A stretch of 64,000 nt of DNA from Oscillospiraceae bacterium. GTDB lineage: Bacteria; Bacillota; Clostridia; Oscillospirales; Oscillospiraceae. Position 1 is the stretch's first letter, and the number at the start of each line of letters is the position of its first letter. Positions 33,742 to 41,389 of the stretch are shown piece by piece. The notes below the pieces were generated by a model. The model had not been told where the DNA came from, searched no databases, and was given only the letters and a program-made list of their open reading frames with translations. The translations under genes were made by a program, and so were the position numbers. Location of the stretch: assembly GCA_902774015.1 (NCBI GenBank), contig CACYHB010000004.1:210687-274686 (forward strand), given 5' to 3'.

Positions 33742-33775
33742 GGGCGGCCTGCCAGGGGCCGCCCGCTTCTTTTTG
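33742..33775 (+). terminator. Terminator GGGCGGCC/GGCCGCCC with T-run
   Basis: Stem 33742-33749 with 33757-33764, followed by GCTTCTTTTTG. Near copy of the hairpin at 33566. Confidence 0.7.
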
Positions 33776-33776
33776 A

Positions 33777-33805
33777 TTGCATTCTCCCCCGGATGGCAGT
33801 ATAAT
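33777..33805 (+). promoter_or_regulatory. Promoter for the surface-glycan operon
   Basis: TTGCAT (33777-33782), 17-base spacer, TATAAT (33800-33805), 30 bases before ATG 33836. Confidence 0.72.
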
Positions 33806-33835
33806 AATTTGAATTATTATGGGCGGGAGGCGGCC

Positions 33836-34810
33836 ATGGAGATCAAGGTGTCGGTTTTGTGCACGGCCTATCAGCACGAAGCTTATATCCGCGACGCGTT
33901 GGAGAGCTTTGTCACCCAGCAGACAGACTTTCCCTTTGAAGTCCTGGTCAGCGACGACGCCTCCACCGACGGCACCGCCGCCGTCATCCGGGAATATGCG
34001 GAGAAGTATCCGCAGATCGTCCGGCCCTTCCTGCTGGAGGAAAATCACTACTCCCGGGGGATCAACCTCTACGATGCGGTCCTCTTCCCCGCCGCCCGCG
34101 GGCAGTATCTGGCCGCCTGCGAGGGGGACGACTGCTGGACAGACCCCACGAAGCTCCAGCGGCAGGCGGACTTTCTGGACGCGCACCCGGCGTATTCCGC
34201 CTGCGTACACAATACCGTCGCTCACCTCAGCGACGCAAGCGCCCCGGACCGGATCCTCTTCGAGCAGTCCGGCGATCGGGACATTCCCTTTTCTCAGGTC
34301 CTGCGCGGCATGTCCCACGCTTTTCACACCAGCTCCATCATGGCGCGGCGGGAGTTCATCGTAAACCCGCCGGATTTTCGCAACGTGGCTTTCTCCTACG
34401 GCTTTACCGACTACGCCGTGGGCCTGTGGCTGACGATGAACGGCAAGGTCCGCTTTCTCGACCGGCCCATGTCCCTTTACCGCATCGGCAGCAACCCCAG
34501 CGCCTGGAGCAGCGGCGTCGGCAGAAACTACGCCAAGCTCCGCCGCTTCATCCGGGGCGAGCTGGCCATGCTCCGGGCCCTGAAACCCCACGCGGACGCG
34601 GAACAGAACCGCCTTGTGGATGAGGTCATCCTGGAGCGGGAATACGAGCTTCTCTACATTGAAGGACGGGTAGACGAGATGGTGCGCCCGCCCTACAGGG
34701 AAATCCACCGCCGCATGGGCTTCTCCCGCCGGGTGAGCACCGCACTCAAGCGGGCTTTCCCCCATCTGCACCGGTGGTATCGGAAACGCAAAGGATTTAT
34801 TGATGGATAA
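33836..34810 (+). CDS. Family 2 glycosyltransferase
   Basis: 324 residues, GT-A fold. MEIKVSVLCTAYQHEAYIRDALES and VLVSDDASTDGTA give the nucleotide-binding Asp40-Asp41 pair, and ACEGDDCW (Asp98-Asp99) is the DXD-type metal site. It transfers a sugar from a nucleotide sugar to a lipid-linked or glycan acceptor at the cytoplasmic face. First gene of a five-gene operon; overlaps the flippase by 8 bases. GGGAGG is 6 bases upstream of ATG 33836. Sugar and acceptor not predictable. Confidence 0.9.
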   Translation: MEIKVSVLCTAYQHEAYIRDALESFVTQQTDFPFEVLVSDDASTDGTAAVIREYAEKYPQIVRPFLLEENHYSRGINLYDAVLFPAARGQYLAACEGDDCWTDPTKLQRQADFLDAHPAYSACVHNTVAHLSDASAPDRILFEQSGDRDIPFSQVLRGMSHAFHTSSIMARREFIVNPPDFRNVAFSYGFTDYAVGLWLTMNGKVRFLDRPMSLYRIGSNPSAWSSGVGRNYAKLRRFIRGELAMLRALKPHADAEQNRLVDEVILEREYELLYIEGRVDEMVRPPYREIHRRMGFSRRVSTALKRAFPHLHRWYRKRKGFIDG

Positions 34811-36263
34811 CAGAGCCAAAGTCGTCTCCAACTTGATATGGCGTTTCTTTGAGCGCTGCGGGGCGCAGCTCGTCTCCTTCGCCGTGACGGTCGTGCTCGC
34901 CCGGATTTTGGATCCGGCGGAGTACGGGCCGATCGCCAAGGTGGCGGTCTTCACCTCCATCCTCCTGGTCTTTGTGGACAGCGGCATGGCCAACGCCCTC
35001 ATTCAGAAAAAAGATCCGGACGATCTGGACTTCTCCTCGGTCTTCTGGTTCAACCTGAGCTTCGGCACGCTCCTTTACCTGCTGCTGTTCCTCTTCGCGC
35101 CGCTGATCGCCGGCATGTACCGCAACCCGGATCTCACGCCCATTCTGCGTGTGCTGGGGCTGACGCTGGTGGTAGCGGGTGTGAAGAACGTGCAGCAGGC
35201 CTACGTGTCCAAGACGCTGCAGTTCAAGCGCTTCTTTTTCGCCACTCTGGGGGGAACGCTGTTTTCCGCCGCCCTCGGCATCACGATGGCCCTGCTCGGC
35301 TTCGGCGTCTGGGCGCTGGTGGCCCAGCAGCTGTCAAACGTCACGGTCAACACCGTGATCCTCTGGTTCACCGTCGGCTGGCGGCCGAAAAAGCTCTTTT
35401 CTCTCGAGCGGCTCAAGGGCCTCCTCTCCTACGGCTGGAAGCTCCTCGGTGCCCAGCTGCTGGACACAGTATATCTGAAGATCTACCCCCTCGTGATCGG
35501 TGTGCGCTACACCGATGAGGACCTGGCCTTCTTCGACCGGGGCAACCATCTGCCGAATCTGGTGGTGGAGAACATCAACTACTCCATCGACAGCGTGCTG
35601 CTGCCGGTGCTGTCCGACGAGCAGGACCGGCGGGACCGCCTGCGGGAGATGACCCGCCGGGCCATCCGCACCAGCAGCTACGTGATGATGCCGCTGATGG
35701 CGGGCCTCGCCGTCTGCGCCGAGCCGCTGATCCGGCTGCTGCTGACGGAAAAGTGGCTCCCCTGCGTACCCTTCATGCAGGTGTTCTGCGTGTACTACGC
35801 CTTTTTCCCGCTGCACACCGCCAATCTCAACGCCATCAAGGCCGTCGGCCGCAGCGACGTGTTCCTGCGGCTGGAGCTCATCAAGAAGCTGCTGGAGACC
35901 GCTGTTCTGGTCCTCACCGTGCGCATCGGCGTTTTCGCCATGGCCCTGGGCCAGCTCTTCTGCGGCGTGGCCTCCCTGCTCATCAACGCCTGGCCCAACC
36001 GGCGGCTTCTCAGCTACCCCTACCGTCAGCAGCTGCGGGACGTGCTGCCAGTGCTGCTTCTCAGCCTGGTGATGGCCGCCTTCGTCTGGCCCGTCTCCCT
36101 GCTGGGGCTGCCCGATCTGCTCACGCTTCTGGTGCAGATCCCGCTGGGCGCGGCGGTCTACGTGCTGGGCTCCCGGCTTTTGAAGCTGGACAGCTTCGAG
36201 CTGATCCTCTCCATGCTCAATAAAATCCTGCGCCGCGGCGGCAAGGAGGAAGCCAATGGCTGA
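34803..36263 (+). CDS. Polysaccharide flippase (Wzx / MATE-like, lipopolysaccharide biosynthesis)
   Basis: 486 residues, 12-14 membrane helices. FFERCGAQLVSFAVTVVLARILDPAEYG at the N-terminus and FDRGNHLPNLVVENINYSIDSVLLPVLS in the middle are typical of the Wzx-like COG2244 flippases that move undecaprenyl-linked oligosaccharide across the membrane. ATG 34803 is used in preference to TTG 34800 (AAAGGA upstream). Overlaps the glycosyltransferase by 8 and the ATP-grasp gene by 8 bases. No Wzy polymerase or ligase is in the operon. Confidence 0.9.
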   Translation: MDNRAKVVSNLIWRFFERCGAQLVSFAVTVVLARILDPAEYGPIAKVAVFTSILLVFVDSGMANALIQKKDPDDLDFSSVFWFNLSFGTLLYLLLFLFAPLIAGMYRNPDLTPILRVLGLTLVVAGVKNVQQAYVSKTLQFKRFFFATLGGTLFSAALGITMALLGFGVWALVAQQLSNVTVNTVILWFTVGWRPKKLFSLERLKGLLSYGWKLLGAQLLDTVYLKIYPLVIGVRYTDEDLAFFDRGNHLPNLVVENINYSIDSVLLPVLSDEQDRRDRLREMTRRAIRTSSYVMMPLMAGLAVCAEPLIRLLLTEKWLPCVPFMQVFCVYYAFFPLHTANLNAIKAVGRSDVFLRLELIKKLLETAVLVLTVRIGVFAMALGQLFCGVASLLINAWPNRRLLSYPYRQQLRDVLPVLLLSLVMAAFVWPVSLLGLPDLLTLLVQIPLGAAVYVLGSRLLKLDSFELILSMLNKILRRGGKEEANG

Positions 36264-37542
36264 AAAATTCAACGTTCTGGTCTTTCCCGCGGGGACGGAG
36301 ATCGCCTTTGAGATCCACCAGGCCCTGCGCTACTCCAAATTCGTGCGCCTCTTCGGCGCCACAAGCGTCCCCTGCCACGCCGAGTTCGTGTTCGCCCGCT
36401 GCTTCGACGGGCTCCCCTTTGCGGACGATCCCGGTCTTGTGGAGGCCCTCAACCGCATCATCGACGAAAACGGCATCGACTACGTCTATCCCGCCCACGA
36501 CAGCGCCCTGCTGGCCCTGACCCGGGCGCAGAAGGAGCTGCACGCCGAGGTCATCACCTCCGACCCCGAGACGGTGGAGATCTGCCGGGACAAGAACAAA
36601 ACCTACGCGCATCTAGCCGGGGCGGACTATCTGCCGCTGAGCTGGCATACAGCGGAAGAGGTCCCGGGCTATCCGGTCTTTCTCAAGCCCGCCGTGGGCC
36701 AGGGTGCCCAGGGGGCAAGGCGCGTTGACAGCAGAGAGGCTCTGGAGGAGGCGCTGCGGGACGGCACGGACTACGCCATCTGCGAATACCTGCCGGGCGA
36801 GGAGTTCACCGTGGACTGCTTTACCGACCGGCACGGGGCGCTGCGCCTCGTCTCTCCCCGCAGCCGGGACCGCATCCGCGCCGGCATCGCCGTGCGCACC
36901 CGGCCCTTTGCGGCGGACGCGAGGGTGCAGGCGATCGCGGAGGATCTGAACCGCCGCTTTTCCTTCAACGGCGCCTGGTTTTTCCAGCTCAAGCAGAACG
37001 CCGCCGGCGACTGCCGGCTGATGGAAGCCGCGCCCCGCATCGCCGGCACCATGGGCGCGACCCGCAACCTGGGCTGCAACCTGCCGCTGCTGACCCTCTA
37101 CAACCACTGGGGCTATGACGTGCAGCTGCTTGTCAACGGCAACCGGGAGCTTCTCGACCGGGCCTTTGTCAGCCGCTTTGTGACCGACATTGCCTATAAA
37201 AACGTGTACGTGGATTTTGACGACACGCTCATCGTGGACGGGAAAGTCAACACCGAGCTGATGGGCTTTCTCTATCAGGCGCGAAACGCCGGGAAAAAGA
37301 TTTTTCTGCTCTCCCGTCACGACACGGAGCTTCTGCCCGATCTGGAGCGCTATGCCGTCTCCCCGGCCCTCTTCACCGAGATCCGGCGCATCGCTCCCGG
37401 AGAGGACAAGGTTCCGTTTATCAAGCCGGATTCCATCTTTATCGACGACTCCTTCGCCGAACGCAGGCGGGTAAAGGAGGCTCTCGGCATCCCCGTGTTC
37501 GATCTGGACATGGTGGAAAGCCTGCTGGATTGGAGAATGTAA
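36256..37542 (+). CDS. ATP-grasp ligase fused to HAD-type phosphatase
   Basis: 428 residues. The first 300 are a carbamoyl-phosphate-synthase-like ATP-grasp: YVYPAHDSALLAL, YPVFLKPAVGQGAQGARRV nucleotide loop, GEEFTVDCFTDRHG and LMEAAPRIAGTMGATRNLG for the metal and acceptor. From 318 it is a HAD phosphatase: DFDDTL (Asp320, Asp322), motif II SR, and motif IV FIDDSFAERR. ATP-grasp enzymes in glycan clusters link amino acids or acids to sugars by amide bonds; the HAD part could remove a phosphate from the same product, which is inference. Ends one base before the DegT gene starts. Confidence 0.85.
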   Translation: MAEKFNVLVFPAGTEIAFEIHQALRYSKFVRLFGATSVPCHAEFVFARCFDGLPFADDPGLVEALNRIIDENGIDYVYPAHDSALLALTRAQKELHAEVITSDPETVEICRDKNKTYAHLAGADYLPLSWHTAEEVPGYPVFLKPAVGQGAQGARRVDSREALEEALRDGTDYAICEYLPGEEFTVDCFTDRHGALRLVSPRSRDRIRAGIAVRTRPFAADARVQAIAEDLNRRFSFNGAWFFQLKQNAAGDCRLMEAAPRIAGTMGATRNLGCNLPLLTLYNHWGYDVQLLVNGNRELLDRAFVSRFVTDIAYKNVYVDFDDTLIVDGKVNTELMGFLYQARNAGKKIFLLSRHDTELLPDLERYAVSPALFTEIRRIAPGEDKVPFIKPDSIFIDDSFAERRRVKEALGIPVFDLDMVESLLDWRM

Positions 37543-38640
37543 ATGTCTGTTATAAACGTGACCCGCTCGTCCATGCCGGATTTCGAGGAATACTGCGCGG
37601 AGATCCGCGAGCTCTGGGACAGCCACTGGCTGACCAACATGGGCGTCAAGCACAGAACGCTGGAGGCGCAGCTGCAAAGCTACCTCGGCTGTGAATATCT
37701 GACGCTCTTCACCAACGGCCATCTGGCGCTGGAGAACGTGATCGAGGCTTTCGATCTGCATGGGGAGATCATCACCACGCCCTTCACCTTTGCCTCCACC
37801 ACGCACGCCATCGTGCGCTGCGGCTGCACGCCGGTGTTCTGCGACATTGACCCGGAGAGCTTCACCATGGACCCCGGAAAGATCGAAGCGCTCATTACCG
37901 AAAACACCGTCGCTATTCTGCCCGTGCACGTCTACGGGAATCTCTGCGACGTGGACGCCATCGACGCCATTGCAAAAAAGCACGGCCTGCCCGTCATCTA
38001 CGATGCGGCCCACGCCTTCGCTGTGGAGCGAAACGGCGTCAGCGCCGCGAACTTCGGCGATGCGGCCATGTTCTCCTTCCACGCCACCAAGGTCTTCAAC
38101 ACCATCGAGGGCGGGGCGGTCTGCGTTCGGAACGCGCAGATGCTGCAGCGGCTGTGCGATCTGAAGAACTTCGGCATCCATGGGCCGGAATCCACTCCCT
38201 TCGTGGGCGGCAACGCCAAGATGAACGAGTTCTGCGCCGCCATGGGCATCTGCAACCTGCGGCATCTGGACGGGGAGATCGAGAAACGCAGAGCCGTTGC
38301 CGAGCGCTATGACGCCGCGCTCTCCGGCGTGCCCGGTCTGCGCATCAACCGCGTCCCCGCGGGCGTGCGCTTCAACTACGCCTATTACCCCGTGGTCTTC
38401 GACGGCTGCAAATACAGCCGGGATGAGGTCTTTGACCTGCTGGCCGAAAAGGACATCATTGCCCGCAAGTATTTTTATCCGCTCACGAACGCCTTTGAAT
38501 GCTACCACGGCAGGCACGGCTTCGACCCCGCAGCCACGCCCGTGGCCGCCCATATCGCCGACCGGGTGCTGACTCTGCCGATGTACGCCGATCTCTCCCC
38601 GGAGGTCGTGGACACCATCTGCGAGACGATCCTGCGATAA
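37543..38640 (+). CDS. DegT/DnrJ/EryC1/StrS aminotransferase
   Basis: 365 residues, PLP enzyme of the sugar aminotransferase family. TPFTFASTTHAIVRCGCTPVFCDID, IYDAAHAFAV (PLP ring Asp), and FSFHATKVFNTIEGG with Lys183 as the Schiff-base lysine. These enzymes amine-transfer to a 4-keto or 3-keto nucleotide sugar, or dehydrate it. In this operon it likely makes the amino sugar to be decorated by the neighbouring ATP-grasp enzyme or transferred by the GT. Begins directly after the previous stop; GGAG lies 9 bases upstream. Substrate unknown. Confidence 0.92.
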   Translation: MSVINVTRSSMPDFEEYCAEIRELWDSHWLTNMGVKHRTLEAQLQSYLGCEYLTLFTNGHLALENVIEAFDLHGEIITTPFTFASTTHAIVRCGCTPVFCDIDPESFTMDPGKIEALITENTVAILPVHVYGNLCDVDAIDAIAKKHGLPVIYDAAHAFAVERNGVSAANFGDAAMFSFHATKVFNTIEGGAVCVRNAQMLQRLCDLKNFGIHGPESTPFVGGNAKMNEFCAAMGICNLRHLDGEIEKRRAVAERYDAALSGVPGLRINRVPAGVRFNYAYYPVVFDGCKYSRDEVFDLLAEKDIIARKYFYPLTNAFECYHGRHGFDPAATPVAAHIADRVLTLPMYADLSPEVVDTICETILR

Positions 38641-38652
38641 GGAGTCCTGTCC

Positions 38653-40260
38653 ATGCGCCCGATACTGAAAAACAAGCTCTATCTCTATTTGACCGAGTTT
38701 TTTGCCGGCATGTCCGTCATGGCGGTGGAGCTGGGCGCGAGCCGCCTGCTCGCCCCCTATTTCAGCTCCTCCCAGATCGTTTGGACCATCATCATCGGCA
38801 CCATCATGATTGCCATGGCCCTCGGCAATCTCTACGGCGGCCGCACGGCCGACCGGGATCCGAACCCGGATAGGCTCTACCGCCGCATCCTGATCGCGGC
38901 GGTGTGGATCGCGCTGATCCCCGTGCTGGGCAAGTACGTGATCCTCGGCGTCTCCGCCCTGCTCATCTTCTCGGTGAACACCAATTACCTGATATGGGCC
39001 GCCTTTGCCGCCTGTATGGTGATTTTCGTCTACCCCCTGTTCCTGCTGGGCACGGTGACGCCCTCCCTCGCCAAATACACCATGGAGAACCTGGAGGACA
39101 ACGCCCGTATCGTCGGCACGCTGGGCGCGGCCAACACCGTCGGCAGCATCATCGGCACCTTCGTGCCGACCTTCGTGACCATCCCCGCCGCAGGCACCTC
39201 CGTCACCTTCCTGATCTTTTCCGGCATCCTGCTGCTGCTGGCATTGCTGTACTTTTTCAGCGGCAGGGGGAAGAAGGGCGGCGCGATCGCGGCGATTGTC
39301 CTCTTTGTGATGAGCAGCCTGCTAGGCTGGCGCTCCAACTTCGCCTTCTGGAAGGACGATCTCGTCTACGAGGGTGAATCCGTATACAACTATCTGCAGG
39401 TGGAGGAGACGGAGGACGACGTGATCCTCTCCACCAACGTCCTTTTCGGCGTGCAGTCCATCCTGCCCAAAAACGCCCGCTTCACCGGCATGTATTACGA
39501 CTACGCCATGGCGGCCCCCTACATGGCCGGCGCGGCGGAAAAGCAGGCGGCCGGAGAGGCGCTGGATCTTCTGGTCCTGGGCATGGGCAGCGGCACCTAC
39601 GGCAGCCAGTGCGCCGCCTGTCTCCCGGGCCTCCGGGTGGATGGCGTGGAGATCGACGGGAAGATCACCTTTCTTGCCCGAAAGTTCTTTGCCATGCCGG
39701 CGGAGCTGCCCGTGGCCGAATATGACGGGCGCGCCTTTCTCAACGCCGTGGACACGAAGTACGACGTCATCATGGTGGACGCCTATCAGGATATCACGAT
39801 CCCCTTCCAGATGGCTTCCGTGGAGTTTTTCACGCTGGTGCGGGAGCATTTGAAGGACGACGGCGTGATGGTCGTGAACATGAACATGCGCGGCGCCGGG
39901 GAAGGCAGCATCAACCAGTATCTGGCCGACACGATCTCGGCGGTTTTTCCCGCGGTCTGGACGGCGGACGTGCCCCGCAACACCAACCGGGAGCTCTTCG
40001 CCTCGCAGAACACGGAGCTTATTGAGCGGCTGGAGCGGAACGTCGAGCGGATCGAGGACGGGGAGCTGCGCGGTCTGCTGACGCGTGTTCAGAGCGGGCT
40101 GACGCGGTATGAGGCCGGGCCCTACCGGATGACCGACGACAAGGCGCCGGTGGAGCTTCTGAGCATGCGCGTGATCGACGAGCTGATCCGGGACGAGGTG
40201 GCGTACTACAAGGCCGTTTACGAACAGTACGGCCTGGAGGGCGTCATCGGGAGCCTGTAA
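38653..40260 (+). CDS. Membrane protein with spermidine-synthase-like domain (fused MFS/SpeE type)
   Basis: 535 residues: seven to eight membrane helices in the first 220, opening with FFAGMSVMAVELGASRLLAPYF, the signature of the fused MFS/spermidine-synthase family, then a Rossmann domain with LDLLVLGMGSGTYGSQ (SAM-type glycine loop), DGVEIDGKI and YDGRAFLN...YDVIMVDAY. Fused forms have not been shown to make polyamine in many cases. Last gene of the operon, after which a strong terminator stands. Whether it aminopropylates a glycan or acts separately is not shown. Confidence 0.86.
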   Translation: MRPILKNKLYLYLTEFFAGMSVMAVELGASRLLAPYFSSSQIVWTIIIGTIMIAMALGNLYGGRTADRDPNPDRLYRRILIAAVWIALIPVLGKYVILGVSALLIFSVNTNYLIWAAFAACMVIFVYPLFLLGTVTPSLAKYTMENLEDNARIVGTLGAANTVGSIIGTFVPTFVTIPAAGTSVTFLIFSGILLLLALLYFFSGRGKKGGAIAAIVLFVMSSLLGWRSNFAFWKDDLVYEGESVYNYLQVEETEDDVILSTNVLFGVQSILPKNARFTGMYYDYAMAAPYMAGAAEKQAAGEALDLLVLGMGSGTYGSQCAACLPGLRVDGVEIDGKITFLARKFFAMPAELPVAEYDGRAFLNAVDTKYDVIMVDAYQDITIPFQMASVEFFTLVREHLKDDGVMVVNMNMRGAGEGSINQYLADTISAVFPAVWTADVPRNTNRELFASQNTELIERLERNVERIEDGELRGLLTRVQSGLTRYEAGPYRMTDDKAPVELLSMRVIDELIRDEVAYYKAVYEQYGLEGVIGSL

Positions 40261-40262
40261 GC

Positions 40263-40300
40263 GTGGTCAGTGGCCAGTGATTGGTGGTCAGTGATTGGTA
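40263..40300 (+). repeat. CAGTG-type short dispersed repeat, plus orientation
   Basis: GTGGTCAGTG and CCAGTGATTG-like units in tandem directly after the SpeE-like stop codon. An inverted relative begins at 40386, and related sequence lies at 49218-49290. Confidence 0.7.
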
Positions 40301-40305
40301 AAATG

Positions 40306-40351
40306 AAAAAGAGAACGGATTGCAATATTTCAGCAATCCGTTCTCTTTTTT
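40306..40351. terminator. Bidirectional terminator, SpeE-like gene / psuK
   Basis: Perfect 18-bp stem (40306-40323 with 40333-40350) with A-run and T-run arms; serves both converging genes. Confidence 0.92.
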
Positions 40352-40382
40352 CAGCCTTTCAAACACAATAATAGTACGCTTC

Positions 40383-41288
40383 TCACGGATCACTGACAAC
40401 TGCCCACTGACCACTCAGCTCCGCCAGGGCGGGGTTGTTCGCCTCCATGCTCTCGCAGGTGAGGGCGCCGGCCCTGAGCGCAAAGCGCAGGCTGTCTTCC
40501 AGGCTGAGTCCGTGCACGTCCGCCCAGCAGAGAGCCGCGGTCACCGCGTCGCCCGCGCCGGTGGTATTCAGCACCCGGGCCCGTTCACAGGGGAGATTGA
40601 GCAGCCGATTCCCTTCCGCCGCGAGCATGCCCTGGGCTCCCATGCTCAGGAACACCCGCTCCACCCCGGCTTTCAGCAGGGCGCGGGCCGCCGCTTCGGG
40701 GTCCGGCTCTCCGGTCAGCGCCTCCGCCTCCAGGGCGTTGGGCTTGATACAGCGCAGCCGGGGCAGGATGCCCAGCAGGCGCGGTGCCTTGCCGGTGGAA
40801 ACAGGGTCCGCGCAGAGGGGCGCCGTCACGTGCGCTGCCAGGTATTCGAGCGTCTCCGCCTCCAGGTTCGCGTCCAGCACCACGGCCCGGGCGGCGTTCA
40901 GCGCCTCCAGCCGGGCGGCGATCACGGCGGGGGTGATGCGCGCCGTGACCTCCATGTCCGCCACGGCCAGCTCCATGTCCCCGTGCTCGTCGGTGATGTA
41001 CAGATAGGTGGAGCTGTTCTCCTCTTCGGCGCGCAGGCACAGGGAGGTGTCGATCCCGATCCCGGCGCAGCTTTGCAGCAGCAGCTTCCCGTACTCATCG
41101 CCGCCCACGGCGCTCAGAAGCTGCACCTTCTGCCCCAGCAGGCGCAGGTTGTGGGCGATGTTGCGGCCCACGCCGCCGGCGCGCAGGCTGACTCTGCCGG
41201 GATTGGAGTCCTTCAGCACGGGCCGTCTGAACGGGCGGCCGCAGATGTCCACATTCATGCCGCCCACGACGGCGATATAGTCTTTCAT
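40383..41288 (-). CDS. psuK: Pseudouridine kinase (PfkB family)
   Basis: 301 residues. It matches E. coli PsuK across its length: VVGGMNVDICG, DSNPGRVSLRAGGVGRNIAHNL (38-43 GGVGRN), LLSAVGGDEYG, CIKPNALEAEALTG and the catalytic NTTGAGDAV. PsuK phosphorylates pseudouridine to feed uracil recovery by PsuG. No psuG is in the window. The last ten residues (SGQWAVVSDP) are encoded by the CAGTG-type repeat, so the C-terminus has been replaced or extended by it. Start 41288 has GGGGAG 6 bases upstream. Confidence 0.88.
   Translation of the reverse strand: MKDYIAVVGGMNVDICGRPFRRPVLKDSNPGRVSLRAGGVGRNIAHNLRLLGQKVQLLSAVGGDEYGKLLLQSCAGIGIDTSLCLRAEEENSSTYLYITDEHGDMELAVADMEVTARITPAVIAARLEALNAARAVVLDANLEAETLEYLAAHVTAPLCADPVSTGKAPRLLGILPRLRCIKPNALEAEALTGEPDPEAAARALLKAGVERVFLSMGAQGMLAAEGNRLLNLPCERARVLNTTGAGDAVTAALCWADVHGLSLEDSLRFALRAGALTCESMEANNPALAELSGQWAVVSDP
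40386..40423 (-). repeat. CAGTG-type short dispersed repeat, minus orientation, in psuK end
   Basis: On the minus strand reads GAGTGGTCAGTGGGCAGTTG and onward; together with 40263-40300 it forms an imperfect inverted pair around the shared terminator. It supplies the last codons of psuK. Confidence 0.7.
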
Positions 41289-41321
41289 TTCCGTCTCCCC
41301 AAAAAAGTCATCCATAGCGAA

Positions 41322-41361
41322 GCGAAGGATCTCAAGCTCTGTTCGGGCTGAGATCCTTCGC
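41322..41361 (-). terminator. 13-bp hairpin between psuK and glgP
   Basis: GCGAAGGATCTCA (41322-41334) pairs with 41349-41361. Flanked by TCATCC and AGGATGA, it looks like a palindromic GAAGGATC-type dispersed repeat that may work as the glgP terminator. Confidence 0.65.
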
Positions 41362-41389
41362 CGCTTTGCTTCTCAGGATGATTGTTGAA

